The notes below the pieces were generated by a model that saw only the letters and a program-made list of their open reading frames with translations, was not told the origin of the DNA and ran no database searches. A program made the position numbers and the translations under genes. This document shows, piece by piece, positions 1-9,470 of a stretch of DNA of 39,806 nt; position 1 is the stretch's first letter, and the number at the start of each line of letters is the position of its first letter. Source of the stretch: a virus; IMG/VR virus record IMGVR_UViG_3300036791_000724, positions 1 to 39,806 of that record; one strand, given 5' to 3'.

Positions 1-127
1 AAACCAAATCGCCAATGATGCTCGCGGGCCGGGTGCCGTATGCGTTGCCGTTGATTCGCAGATTGCCCGGCGGATAGGGCCGCAAGTAGCGCGAGCGCGT
101 GGTCAAATCGTTTTCGAGCGCGTCGCT
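1..127. repeat. Direct terminal repeat, left copy (circular-assembly overlap)
   Basis: These 127 bases are identical to bases 39680-39806. They lie inside the coding sequence of the tail-tip gene, and the reading frame continues perfectly when the two ends are overlapped. A 127-base overlap is what a de Bruijn assembler with k=127 leaves on a closed circle. The repeat is therefore more likely an assembly mark of a circular or circularly permuted molecule than a biological terminal repeat. The exact match is seen directly; the assembler explanation is inference. Confidence 0.95.
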
Positions 128-2428
128 GAGGGCGAACGTGCCGAGGTTGTTGCTCGGCAAAAATTTCGCCTTGACCGTGAGGTCGCCGCCGTATGCCTGG
201 GGTTGGGTGAATTGCTCGGCAAGCGTGAAAAAAAAGACGACCGCGCCTTGCGCATGGTCGGCGGGCACGGTGTCGAGCACGCCGCGCAAAATATCGGAAA
301 TCGCGACCGAGCCGTCGGGGTTAACCGTCTCGACGCGCCAACTAATGATTTCGTCGTCGACGAGCGCGAGGTTTGCGCCCGCAAATAACCCGGTGACATC
401 GGTCGAGGTCAAACTCCCGAGGTCTGCACCGCTCGCGTCGATAGTGAATCCAGTCGCGTCGCGGGCGAGCGTGGCCGCGGGATAGAGGGCGGTGAGCAGG
501 CCCGCCGGGCAAAAATTAAAGAGGTCGTTGGTGAGCACGTCGCCCGCGCCGAAATCCTGCCAAACCTCGAAGTCGGTCGGCGTGGCATCTTGCCGCGAGC
601 AGAGCGCGTACACCCACAAACCGAGGGTGAGCCCGCTTATTGTGCTCACGCGCGCATAGGGAGCCTCACAGAGCCGCTGAAAAATCGGGGCAAGGGGTTC
701 GCCCACGGGATTCACCCATCCGCTCGGCGGCGGGGCTGTAAAGGCCGCCGCGGCGATGCCGAAAACGTCCTCGACCGCCTCGATGGTAATTTTGCCGTCG
801 GTGAGTTGGCCGTAACCGATTTTTGAAATGCGGAACACGAGGGCATTGATACCGAGCGGGGCCCAAGTGAATTTGAAAACGCCGTTTTGCCGCCATGCCC
901 ACGCGACGCGATTGGTCGTGAGGGTGAGTTTGCCGAGCGGATAAGACATCGGCTTAATTGCGCGCATGGCCGTCAACGTGGCCGCGTTGCCGTTCGATAG
1001 CATTTTGAAATCGAGGGTTTGCGCGCGGGTCTCGCCCGTCACGACGACATTTGCGAGGTCGTGCGCTTGCACCGTGCGCACGTTGAAATCGGCGTCGCGG
1101 TCGAGGTATTGCACGAAAACTTGATTGATAGTTTCGCGCCATTGTGCCCGCGAAAATTTCGGCGTGTCGAGCACGTTGTCGACGGTGAGCACGGGAATCG
1201 TCGACGGGTCGTAGTCCGCGCGAGTCAATTTGAGCGTCCATAATCCGGTCGTGGGCTCGACGTACAGCACCCCGTCAATGTGCCGCAAGATTTCGGAAAT
1301 GTTCGAATCGCCCGTCGCGTCTTGGTCGAAGTTGACCGAGATGCCGATTTGTTCCGCGGCGAGCGTCGTCGCGGCGCTTTTGAAACTGTCCTCGTCGACG
1401 AGCAGAGGCGAAACGCCCAAGCCGTAGTCGACATTCGTGAGTAAATCGTAAATCGCGAATGGGGCATTGGCGTCGGCGCTTCCATCGCTCGCCTGATTCA
1501 GTTGCGCGATGCTCGGGCCCATGCCAAACGGGTCGGGGCATCGCCGCAAAACAAAATTGATGGGTTTCGGATAGCTCGACGTTCCCACATAAAATTGCTT
1601 GAGCACCGCGTAGCAGAGTTTCGGATAGCTCGGCGACACGCGCGACGGCGTCGTCACGATGGTGAATTGGTCGCCGATAACGAAAGGAATCGACCCGGTC
1701 GTGATGAGGAAATTGATTTTGGTCGACGAAAACGAGACCGAGGCCCAAGCGTCGCCAATGTGCCCGGAGACCGACCCGACGACGTGAAATTTCATTTGGT
1801 GCAAGAACGTGTCGAAACTGTAGGCGGTTATCGTGATGGTCTCGTTAAGACTCAACGTGCCCGCGGCGATGAATGCGAGGTATCCGTTGCCCGAGCCCGA
1901 ATAGGTCGGGATGCTCGGCAAAGCGGTTTGTTTCGCCGACAAGTACGGGTCGCTCCCCTGTGTGCCGCGGCCAAAGTAAAAATTGATTTCGCCTTTGAGA
2001 CCGCCCGCGGAATGGTCGCCGCCGTAGAGTTTGGGCATGTTTACCGTGAGCACCGTCGGGTCGGTGCCGCTCGCGGTGTACTCGACGTTTTTGCTGTCCG
2101 ATTCCATGCTGATAAGCGCGTCGACCGGGCCTTGGCAGAGCACGTATTGGACGCCGATGTAATAGCGGTATCCGATGAGCGTTTGCGCGAGGTAGAACGT
2201 GCCGAGGTTGCCTTGCATGATGGGCACGCTTTTCAAGTCGCCCCACCAAACGACATTGCCGCCCGTCTGATTCACCGTGCCGTAAATCACAGGAATCGGG
2301 CGGCCCTCTTCGGCGGTCGGGAAACTGAAATTGCCCAAACCGTCGGGGCGATTTTTTTGCCGCGAGGCGAGCAGAGCCGACGCGAAATTCACGGCAACGG
2401 TGAGCGCGAGCATAATCCAGAAAAACAT
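1..2428 (-). CDS. Tail tip / host-specificity protein J-like, N-terminal 809 codons (cut by window end)
   Basis: The gene starts with ATG at 2428, directly after the TAA of the BR0599-like gene (TAAATG), and stays open to base 1. Joined through the 127-base overlap it continues to a stop at 39321, giving one 928-residue protein. The N-terminus is a hydrophobic segment (about residues 1-20), followed by the GRPIPVIYGTV motif typical of J-type tail proteins. A region around residues 320-490 (YDLLTNVDYGLG, then a stretch reading VLYVEPTTGLWTLKLTRADY) matches the Phage-tail_3 style of hub and host-specificity proteins. The protein should form the distal tail tip that contacts the receptor. Its position after tape measure, minor tail and gpL-like genes matches lambda H-M-L-J order. 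The domain assignment is from memory of the family, not a search. Confidence 0.85.
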   Translation of the reverse strand, partial: MFFWIMLALTVAVNFASALLASRQKNRPDGLGNFSFPTAEEGRPIPVIYGTVNQTGGNVVWWGDLKSVPIMQGNLGTFYLAQTLIGYRYYIGVQYVLCQGPVDALISMESDSKNVEYTASGTDPTVLTVNMPKLYGGDHSAGGLKGEINFYFGRGTQGSDPYLSAKQTALPSIPTYSGSGNGYLAFIAAGTLSLNETITITAYSFDTFLHQMKFHVVGSVSGHIGDAWASVSFSSTKINFLITTGSIPFVIGDQFTIVTTPSRVSPSYPKLCYAVLKQFYVGTSSYPKPINFVLRRCPDPFGMGPSIAQLNQASDGSADANAPFAIYDLLTNVDYGLGVSPLLVDEDSFKSAATTLAAEQIGISVNFDQDATGDSNISEILRHIDGVLYVEPTTGLWTLKLTRADYDPSTIPVLTVDNVLDTPKFSRAQWRETINQVFVQYLDRDADFNVRTVQAHDLANVVVTGETRAQTLDFKMLSNGNAATLTAMRAIKPMSYPLGKLTLTTNRVAWAWRQNGVFKFTWAPLGINALVFRISKIGYGQLTDGKITIEAVEDVFGIAAAAFTAPPPSGWVNPVGEPLAPIFQRLCEAPYARVSTISGLTLGLWVYALCSRQDATPTDFEVWQDFGAGDVLTNDLFNFCPAGLLTALYPAATLARDATGFTIDASGADLGSLTSTDVTGLFAGANLALVDDEIISWRVETVNPDGSVAISDILRGVLDTVPADHAQGAVVFFFTLAEQFTQPQAYGGDLTVKAKFLPSNNLGTFALSDALENDLTTRSRYLRPYPPGNLRINGNAYGTRPASIIGDLV

Positions 2429-3220
2429 TTAGGAGATGGCCTCGGTGAATGGATTCGTTATCGGCGTCAAATCAAAGCCGAGAAAATTCGGCACGTTGTT
2501 GTATGCCTGACAAGCCGCATAGGTTAACTGGCAACCGGGCACGGCCTTGTAAGCCGCGCCCGCGGCGAGGCCCGCGATGGGCGCGAGCAGGGTGATGGTA
2601 TTGCCCGCGTGGGTGACAATCATGCGAAATTCGTTGCCGACTTTGAAATATCCCGCGGCCAAACTGAACGGCAATCCCACAAATCCCGCCGACGTGACGG
2701 TGATGCCGTCGGCGCTCACGGTCGCGACCGTGCCCGTCGAGGCGAGCGTGTCGATATTGATGCCGCACCCCGCGTCGCCGAAAATATGCACACACGGCAT
2801 CTGAAAGCCTTGCTTGGGCACGCGGCGCTGTAAAATGTAGGCATCGGAGTTAACTGTCATATCGCACATATCGTCGAACGTGGCGCTCGCGACCGTGCCT
2901 TGGAAAAGCAAAACGACCTCGGGGTCGCCGAAATGCCCGCCGAAAACCTGTAGCGTCATGGGCGAGGGCGTGAGGTACGGAATGAGCAATTGCGCGACCG
3001 CGTGGGCATTCGGGAGTTTGACGTGCATTTGCCCGGTCGTGACCTCGTTCGAGTACTCGAATTCGGTGCGCTCCAAAGTCGTTGGCTCATAGGTCGCGCC
3101 TAAATAATTTATCGCTTGGTCCGAGCTCGTGAGGAAAAACGTCGCGCCCGCGGTCACGAATTTGAATAGCTCGAACGCTTGCGCGCTCGCGGTCGATTGT
3201 TCTTGCGCGTCGTAGCTCAT
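2429..3220 (-). CDS. Minor tail protein with BR0599/DUF2163-type C-terminus (gpL-like)
   Basis: A 263-residue protein. The start is ATG at 3220, which overlaps the stop of the upstream gene as ATGA. The C-terminal half has the spaced cysteines of the phage BR0599 / lambda gpL family: MPCVHIFGDAGCGIN (two Cys), then about 70 residues later PGCQLTYAACQAY (two Cys) and NFLGFDLTPITNPF. In lambda gpL four cysteines bind an iron-sulfur cluster at the tail tip. The same four-Cys spacing here makes that plausible but unproven. It lies between the distal minor tail gene and the J-like gene, as gpL does in lambda. Confidence 0.75.
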   Translation of the reverse strand: MSYDAQEQSTASAQAFELFKFVTAGATFFLTSSDQAINYLGATYEPTTLERTEFEYSNEVTTGQMHVKLPNAHAVAQLLIPYLTPSPMTLQVFGGHFGDPEVVLLFQGTVASATFDDMCDMTVNSDAYILQRRVPKQGFQMPCVHIFGDAGCGINIDTLASTGTVATVSADGITVTSAGFVGLPFSLAAGYFKVGNEFRMIVTHAGNTITLLAPIAGLAAGAAYKAVPGCQLTYAACQAYNNVPNFLGFDLTPITNPFTEAIS

Positions 3221-4935
3221 GGAACCTCGCGCGGTAATTCGGAAATTTCCAGCGTGGTTTGCGCCAAGTCGTTGTTGAGCCACTCGATTGTGGCCTCGTC
3301 GGCATCGAGCCGCGCAAAAACCAAAAACGAAACCATCGTGCGCGTCGCGTGAAATATTTTCCCGACGGGTGAATCAAAACCGAGCGTTTCGGTGCCGTCG
3401 CCGTTGTCGACGCTCGACGTGATTTGCCGATAAACGTTGCCGCTTTGGTCGGTCGGTATCATGGCAACGTAGCGCCGCGCTTTGTCGGGAAACATAAAGC
3501 GCGTATAGAATTCGCTCGCGATTTTGATGCCCGTGTCGGTCGCGGTCGTGTCTTGCACGAGCACGAGGTCTTGGTCCCAAGTCGGAATCCAGAAAGGCCG
3601 GAAACGTCCGAATCGCGCGAGCAGGAAAGCGCGCAAATTCGTAACCTGCGAATGACTGAGCATGAGCGACGGGAAAGGTTGCGACGTGATGGGCGTGCCG
3701 CCCTTGTCGATAACCGAAATCGGGCCCGCGCCTGGGTCGAGCGTCACGAGCGAGCGGTTGTAGTTGCGTTTCTGATTCGACGGCCAATTGGCCGGGATTT
3801 CGAGCACGTCAAAGCCGCGGTATTGCGTGAGCGAAATCGTGGGCGTCGGCGCGACTTGTTGCGCCTCGCCGGAAAAGTCGACGGAAATTTCGTCAATGCC
3901 GCTGCACAGTCGGTCGACGGAAATGCCTTTCGGCAAGCGCCCCAAAAAAACCGGGAGCACGAGCACGCCCGGGCCCGCGCTCCAATTGAGTTGGGTGGGA
4001 TTCGCGAGCGTGACCGAGCCCGCGGTCAATCCCGAAATCGCGAGGGCCTCGAACGTGAAAGCGTCTTTCCAAATCGCGCAAATCCCGCCGACCGCAAATT
4101 GGCGGTCGACGGTGTTGCAAAGAATCGTGAGCGAGCCCGCCGCGGCGTCGGCGAGCAACGGGGTCACATCCGGCCACCAAGGCACCCCATAGGGTTGATT
4201 CTGCCAACCCCAAATTTGCGACTCCATCGCCGCGGCCTCGCGCGCGGTGAGCCCGCTCGCTTTGAACGCCATCGAGCGCCGGGCGAGTTGCCGCAAAGCG
4301 CGGCGTTGCTCGGCGTCCGAGTATGCCTGTAGCACGTCGGTCAAATAGCCGATGCGCTCGCTCGCGCCGCTTTCCCAATCAATCGCCGGAGAAAATAAAA
4401 CGATGCGATTGCCCGTGACCGTGACGCATGTGCCGCCGATGCCGCTCACAAACGCGAAACAAATTTCCGAGGCGATATTCGGCGCGCCGCTGCGAGGCAC
4501 GAGGACTTGATAGGTGCGATTCTCAAGCGCCGCGTAGTAGGTCGGCAACGGGAAAGGATTCGCAACCGTCAAATCGCCCACGCCGCTCACCGCAATCGAA
4601 TCGAGAATTTGCGCGACGTTGCGAAATGTGTTCCACACGTCGACGGTGAATTGCGTGTCGGTGATGATGAAACCGAGTTTGGCGTCTATCGGGTTGAGGA
4701 TGATTTTCTCGAAGAGTTGGCCGCCGAAAAGTTCGGCAAACGCGCCCGAGCGATTGACGGGCGCGGTCGTCGTGAGATAGGTGCCGCGATTCGCCGCCGC
4801 GAGCGCGCCCGAGTTGACATGCACGCCCACGCCCGCGGTGAAACTAGCGTCGGCGATGTCCGTCGAGAAATTCTTCGGCGGAATCTGTACGAGCCAAAAC
4901 GGCAAAAGGTCCAATCCTGCGAAATCGGTCGGCAT
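3217..4935 (-). CDS. Minor/distal tail protein
   Basis: A 572-residue protein starting with ATG at 4935, four bases after the stop of the preceding gene, with TGAGACA just upstream. The N-terminal region is beta-rich. The middle has an Ala/Arg-rich helix (EQRRALRQLARRSMAFKASG). The C-terminus contains LLARFGRFRPFWIPTWDQDL, a sequence style often seen in siphophage minor tail proteins. Position between the paralogous structural genes and the gpL-like gene argues for a baseplate or distal tail role. I do not recognise a named family with certainty. Confidence 0.65.
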   Translation of the reverse strand: MPTDFAGLDLLPFWLVQIPPKNFSTDIADASFTAGVGVHVNSGALAAANRGTYLTTTAPVNRSGAFAELFGGQLFEKIILNPIDAKLGFIITDTQFTVDVWNTFRNVAQILDSIAVSGVGDLTVANPFPLPTYYAALENRTYQVLVPRSGAPNIASEICFAFVSGIGGTCVTVTGNRIVLFSPAIDWESGASERIGYLTDVLQAYSDAEQRRALRQLARRSMAFKASGLTAREAAAMESQIWGWQNQPYGVPWWPDVTPLLADAAAGSLTILCNTVDRQFAVGGICAIWKDAFTFEALAISGLTAGSVTLANPTQLNWSAGPGVLVLPVFLGRLPKGISVDRLCSGIDEISVDFSGEAQQVAPTPTISLTQYRGFDVLEIPANWPSNQKRNYNRSLVTLDPGAGPISVIDKGGTPITSQPFPSLMLSHSQVTNLRAFLLARFGRFRPFWIPTWDQDLVLVQDTTATDTGIKIASEFYTRFMFPDKARRYVAMIPTDQSGNVYRQITSSVDNGDGTETLGFDSPVGKIFHATRTMVSFLVFARLDADEATIEWLNNDLAQTTLEISELPREVP

Positions 4936-4939
4936 TGTC

Positions 4940-5941
4940 TCACTGCTTTACAACTGCGAAATTCGGAAACATTTTGTAGGTCGTCGTTCCGAGTACGTAT
5001 TCGGATGCATTCGAAAAACCGATGCCGACGCCGTTGCTCCAAAAAATATTCGGAATCCACCCGAGCAGGGAAACCGCGCCGCTATCGCGTTGCGCAAACA
5101 TAAGCACGGGCAACAAATTCGCGCGACCATCCGCCGAGCTCGTTTGATTGACTTGCCAAGCGTTACGCGGGCCCGAGGCGAGGCCGTCGGTATAGCGCGG
5201 AGCGACGAAAAGCGGGTTGCCGCCTTGCGATGGCGGGCCGACCGCGCTTTGTACAAACTTGCCCGTGTAGCCCCATGACGCGCCGCCGTTGTTGTTGCCC
5301 ACGGCGAGCCAATTTCCGGTGAACGTGTCGACATCGGCGCGCACGAAACAATTTTGCGATTGGTTGAAATCCCAACAACCCGGACAAGCCGAGGTGTCGG
5401 TCACGCCATACGCGGGCGACGGAAATGTCGCGCCGAATCCGCTCGTGCTCCCAAAAAAATATGCGCCGCCGGGCGTCCATGCGCCCGCTTTCACGAGTTG
5501 ACCGAATCCCAAATGATTGTAGACCGCGGGCGTTTGCTCGATGACGAGCACGACGTTGTCGCCTGTCGCGTCGCCGAAAAAATAATAGTTTTGAATCGAG
5601 CCCGCCGGGAGTGCCGCGGCGACGCCGACGTTATAGGTTTGCCCTTGCGCGATGGGCCCGCCCGCTTGTGATTTCCAGTCGGAACCGCTCGCGAATCCCG
5701 AGCCGCAGTACATCGCGATACCGTAACCCGCGCGCCACATCCCGCCGCCCCAAATCGTGCCGCCGGATTCATTCATAAACGCGCGCAAGTTTACAAAGTT
5801 GCCGCTCTTGTGCAGGTGCGCGCGCCATCCCGCGCCGTCCGACTGGCTCATATCTTGCGTCCAACCTATCGACACGAGCCACGTCACGATGGTTTGCAAC
5901 AAGTTAATCGGCGAGGTCGCCGTTCCGGTTTGGTAGGACAT
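4940..5941 (-). CDS. Minor tail protein (paralogue of the gene at 5956-7146)
   Basis: A 333-residue protein from ATG at 5941, 14 bases after the stop of its upstream neighbour. It begins MSYQTGTATSPINLLQTI and the neighbouring protein begins MSWATGTATDHADLLNKL. Both end with a related block (IGFSNASEYVLGTTTYKMF versus ITGFSNGSENTVTIGNAKY). They are tandem paralogues of different length. The sequence is aromatic and Gly-rich with many Trp, as in virion surface beta-structures. Placement directly after the tape measure indicates a tail component. The ribosome binding site is weak (GAAAGCGAG). Confidence 0.65.
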   Translation of the reverse strand: MSYQTGTATSPINLLQTIVTWLVSIGWTQDMSQSDGAGWRAHLHKSGNFVNLRAFMNESGGTIWGGGMWRAGYGIAMYCGSGFASGSDWKSQAGGPIAQGQTYNVGVAAALPAGSIQNYYFFGDATGDNVVLVIEQTPAVYNHLGFGQLVKAGAWTPGGAYFFGSTSGFGATFPSPAYGVTDTSACPGCWDFNQSQNCFVRADVDTFTGNWLAVGNNNGGASWGYTGKFVQSAVGPPSQGGNPLFVAPRYTDGLASGPRNAWQVNQTSSADGRANLLPVLMFAQRDSGAVSLLGWIPNIFWSNGVGIGFSNASEYVLGTTTYKMFPNFAVVKQ

Positions 5942-5955
5942 CGCGCGCTCGCTTT

Positions 5956-7146
5956 CTAAATCAATCGCACCGCGGCGAAATCGTTTTGCCCGTTGCGGAA
6001 AACATTTTGCACGACCATGTATTTCGCGTTGCCGATAGTGACGGTATTTTCCGAGCCGTTCGAAAATCCGGTGATGGCCGCGAGGCCGTCGAGCTCGCCC
6101 CAAATATTCGGTACGGTCGGATAGCAGTCGCCGAGCACGATGGGCAAGAGGGCATAAGAGCCATCGAGATTCGTTTGCCAATTGCCCCACGCGCACATAT
6201 ACGGCCAAATTTTCCCGCACGGGTCCGCCGAGCTCGAATCGTTTTGCCGCTCGAATGAGTGCCAGATTCCCGCGGGCGTGCGCATTTGCAAGCCGCTCGA
6301 ATTTTCCACGTTGATATTGCCCGGGCAACCGTGCGAGGGGTTTTGCATTTCGTTGCCCGTGTAACTCCATCGCCAGTTGGCGCTCGTGGCCGCGGGCTCG
6401 GCACCTATCCATTGCAGGTTGCCGCCGACAATCAAAGGGTAGGGGAAAATCGCCGGGCTCACGTATTGCGACAAAAACCCCAAATAGCCCATGACGTAAA
6501 CAGACGATACCTTAGCAATAAAGATAACTCGACGGCCGCTCGCTATAAACCAGTAGGGCATGGGATTGTTCCAAAGTGTCGTCACGGGCGAGGCATGAAT
6601 TTGCCCGCCCGGGCCGCCGATGTATCCCGCCTGATTTTCGAATGCGAGCGCCGCGTCGAATGCGGTGAAACCGCCGAGCCGCCAATTGTAATAGTCGCCT
6701 GTAGAGTTGGAAAAAACTTTCGCGCCGACGAGGATTTCGCTCGTGCCGCCGTCGCCGGGCGCTTGCCAAATCATCTCAAGGCCCGCAGAGCGCCGCATCG
6801 AGGTCCACTTGGGCGCGGTCGAAAACGTCCAAGCATCGCCCGAGACAAACGCGGTCGAGCCCGCGGTGATAAGAAAATTCACTTTGGAATTCGCGAACGC
6901 GGTGCCGACGGTGCCCGTGCCGAGCGAGCCCGAGCTCGACCCGGTCACGGTGAACGCGGTCGACGAGGTCATGGCGACGGTAATGTTTTCCGCGATGCTC
7001 GACGCGCCGCCGATGAGCGCCGAAATAATTCCGTTGCCCGTGCCCGTGTAGGTCGGATTCGTCGCCATTCCTTGAGCGGTCAAGAATGTATCGAGTTTAT
7101 TCAGCAAATCCGCGTGGTCGGTTGCTGTGCCCGTTGCCCATGACAT
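5956..7146 (-). CDS. Minor tail protein (MSW-TGTATD type)
   Basis: A 396-residue protein from ATG at 7146, with AAAGGAG nine bases upstream inside the end of the tape-measure gene. The opening MSWATGTATDHADLLNKLDTFL occurs in structural proteins encoded after tape measures in many siphophages. The remainder is Gly, Ser, Trp and Asn rich. Residues about 30-110 contain an inserted beta-rich stretch (NITVAMTSSTAFTVTGSSSG, then GSTAFVSGDAWTF) that the shorter downstream paralogue lacks. A similar stretch (KINFLITTGSIPFVIGDQFT) occurs in the J-like protein, suggesting a domain shared between virion proteins. Confidence 0.65.
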   Translation of the reverse strand: MSWATGTATDHADLLNKLDTFLTAQGMATNPTYTGTGNGIISALIGGASSIAENITVAMTSSTAFTVTGSSSGSLGTGTVGTAFANSKVNFLITAGSTAFVSGDAWTFSTAPKWTSMRRSAGLEMIWQAPGDGGTSEILVGAKVFSNSTGDYYNWRLGGFTAFDAALAFENQAGYIGGPGGQIHASPVTTLWNNPMPYWFIASGRRVIFIAKVSSVYVMGYLGFLSQYVSPAIFPYPLIVGGNLQWIGAEPAATSANWRWSYTGNEMQNPSHGCPGNINVENSSGLQMRTPAGIWHSFERQNDSSSADPCGKIWPYMCAWGNWQTNLDGSYALLPIVLGDCYPTVPNIWGELDGLAAITGFSNGSENTVTIGNAKYMVVQNVFRNGQNDFAAVRLI

Positions 7147-7147
7147 G

Positions 7148-9469
7148 CTAGTCGCTCCTTTGGAGCGCGCGTTGCGCCGCCTTTGGGTTGTTGGACAATT
7201 GCTGCAAAATTATTTTTGTCGCTTTCTTCGAGCCAAGCGACCGCAGAATCAAACCGTCGTCGAGGCCGATGCCCATGTTTATCTCGTGCGAGGTATTCAT
7301 ATCGGCGCTCGCGAGCCCGCCCGCGGCGAAATGCAACGGCGCGCCCTCGGTCGCGACGCCGCCGCTCATGCCTTTATTTATCGCCGAGAGATTGGCCTCG
7401 CCGAGCGCCTTGACGCTTTCCGCGGACATCACAAACTCGCCCGACGAAAGCATCGCCGGGATTCTGTCCTCGGTCGGGCCGCCGGGCCCCATGACCGCGC
7501 CGCCGCCCGCAAAATGCAAAGCGCCGAGCAGGCCGCCCGATGGAGCCGCGCCCGCCTCGGGAAAAAACGCGCCCATGAGCAATTTATTTATGAGCATTTG
7601 CGTCAGAATTTGCTGTAGCGATTGCAACACCGAGCCCGCGAGCCCGCGCATGGCCTCGCCGAATGAATGCGCGCCCTCGATGCCGCGCGTGAAAAAATTT
7701 TCGAGGTCGCCCGTCAATGCCTGCTCGGCGGATTTTTGAAAATTCTTCATATCATTCGGCAATTGCTGGATTGTTTTCTGCTCGACCTGCACGTTTTTGT
7801 TTACGTCTTGCGTTGCTTTTATGTGCGCCTCGTTGGCGATGCCGAGGGCTTGCTCCGCGGTTTGGAGCGCCTGTAGCGCCGCGGCCTCGTCTTGCAAGGT
7901 TTTGAGGTATTCCTGCTCGGCGGCGAGCCGTTGCGCTTGCGCATCGCTCGGGGTGATTTCGCCCGCGAGCACCTTGGTTTGAATTTCCGCGCGTTGCTCT
8001 TGTAGTTTCGATTCCGCCGCGGCGGCGTTGGCGCGTATGGATTGGAAATCCTTTTCGCGGGCCTCGGCGGCCTCGCGGCGGTCGAGCTCGGCTTGCGTCA
8101 ATTCGCCGCGTTTCACGAGTGCGGCGTTGGCGGTTTCTTCCAGTTGCTCGCGAAGTTTTTGCGCCGCCTGCAAATTGCCTTCGAGCTCCAAAGTTTTTAT
8201 TTGAAATTCGAGAGTTTTTTCCTGATTCGCTTTCGTCTTGGCCGCGCCCTCGGCGTCGATAGCTTGTTGCCCGCGACTCGCCGCCGCCTGGGTCGCGGCG
8301 ATTTTCGCGTCAATGTCCGCGAGCTCATTCGAAAGCGTCGCTTGCTTGGCCGCGTCGGGTGTCTTGCGCGCGGTCTCGCGCGATAGGTCCGCGAATGTCG
8401 CCGCCCGGGATTTTTGCAGAGCCGCGACCTCGGCGGCGGATTCGGTTGTTAGGAGCTCGCGCCGCCGCGCGAGATAGGCCGCGAGGGTGAGCTCGCCCTG
8501 CTCATACGATGCCTTGGCGGCCTCGTCGCCCGCGGTGAAAGCCTCTTTTTGTACCGCGAGCTCGCGTGCCGCCTCGCCTTTCGAAAACGTGAGCAGGGCC
8601 GCGGCGGTTGCTTCGGCAAGTTGTTGCCGCTTTTTTTCCGCCTCTTGCGCCGCTTTGATTTGCTCGTCGCCGATGTGCGCCGCGGTGATGGCTTGCTGCT
8701 CGTTGAGCTCTTGGATTTTCCGGTCGGCGGCGGCCTTGGCAATGAGCCTTTCATTTTCGACGTGCTGGATTTGCTCGACCGAGGGCGCGGCAAATCCGAC
8801 GACCGCGCCGCCGATGCCGCCCGTGAGTAATCCCGTCGCGGCGTTTTTCAGTTGCTCCATAAAGCCGCCGGGCGGTATCGGTTTGCCGATTTCCTCTTGC
8901 GCCGCTTTGAGTTTCTCGATGGTCTTGTCGAGTTCCTTGTTGGTGTCGGCGAGGTCGAGCAAATGGGTTTGTTCCGCGGTCAACCCGACGCGCGCGTATG
9001 CCTTTTCGAGCTCGGCCATTTTGGCGATGTGCGCGATGAGTGCTTGATTGTCGGCGGCGATGGCTTTCGCGTCCTCTTTCATCGCGTCAGTAAAAATGAA
9101 CGTGTCGGCAATCGCCGCGCTCATTTTTTCGGCAAACTGCGCAATCACTTCGGCGAAACCAATCGCCGCGGCAACCGGAAAAGCCGCCGACAAAAGCGGG
9201 CCGAGCGTCGTCGAGCTCGCGAGCACGCCCGCGAGATGCCGATTCAGATTGACGCCTAATTCCTCGGCGAAGAGTTTCGCCGCGCCGCGCGACTCGTGCA
9301 TCGAGCCCGCGAGCCCGCCCTCGGCCTCGGCGGCCTCGGTCGCGGTCGCCGCGGTTTCGAGTTGCGTGGCCGCGAGTTGTTTCAGTTGCGTGTTTAGTCC
9401 GCTAATCGCCGCCGATAGGCCGCGGTCCTCGGCGGTCAATGCGACCGAAATGTTTGGCGGTGTGCCCAC
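7148..9469 (-). CDS. Tail tape measure protein (gpH-like)
   Basis: A 773-residue protein. It starts with GTG at 9469 and has AAAGG nine bases upstream. The centre is highly charged and helical, with long Ala/Glu/Gln/Lys coiled-coil stretches. A hydrophobic segment lies near residues 80-115. The C-terminus has the typical tape-measure signature GGGAVMGPGGPTEDRIPAML followed by SSGEFVMSAESVKALG. It follows the gpG/gpGT genes, the usual place. With about 0.15 nm of tail per residue, a known rule of thumb, the tail would be roughly 115 nm long. It should set tail length during assembly and leave the tube during DNA ejection. Confidence 0.9.
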   Translation of the reverse strand: MGTPPNISVALTAEDRGLSAAISGLNTQLKQLAATQLETAATATEAAEAEGGLAGSMHESRGAAKLFAEELGVNLNRHLAGVLASSTTLGPLLSAAFPVAAAIGFAEVIAQFAEKMSAAIADTFIFTDAMKEDAKAIAADNQALIAHIAKMAELEKAYARVGLTAEQTHLLDLADTNKELDKTIEKLKAAQEEIGKPIPPGGFMEQLKNAATGLLTGGIGGAVVGFAAPSVEQIQHVENERLIAKAAADRKIQELNEQQAITAAHIGDEQIKAAQEAEKKRQQLAEATAAALLTFSKGEAARELAVQKEAFTAGDEAAKASYEQGELTLAAYLARRRELLTTESAAEVAALQKSRAATFADLSRETARKTPDAAKQATLSNELADIDAKIAATQAAASRGQQAIDAEGAAKTKANQEKTLEFQIKTLELEGNLQAAQKLREQLEETANAALVKRGELTQAELDRREAAEAREKDFQSIRANAAAAESKLQEQRAEIQTKVLAGEITPSDAQAQRLAAEQEYLKTLQDEAAALQALQTAEQALGIANEAHIKATQDVNKNVQVEQKTIQQLPNDMKNFQKSAEQALTGDLENFFTRGIEGAHSFGEAMRGLAGSVLQSLQQILTQMLINKLLMGAFFPEAGAAPSGGLLGALHFAGGGAVMGPGGPTEDRIPAMLSSGEFVMSAESVKALGEANLSAINKGMSGGVATEGAPLHFAAGGLASADMNTSHEINMGIGLDDGLILRSLGSKKATKIILQQLSNNPKAAQRALQRSD

Positions 9470-9470
9470 G

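Noticed and set aside
1502-2527. Plus-strand open frame of 341 codons
   Set aside because: Antisense to the tail-tip gene; composition is Arg/Val/His-rich and shows no motif.
3424-4332. Plus-strand open frame of 302 codons, and similar ones at 6259-7143, 9048-10262 and 17254-18153
   Set aside because: All lie opposite confidently identified minus-strand structural genes and have mirror-type composition.
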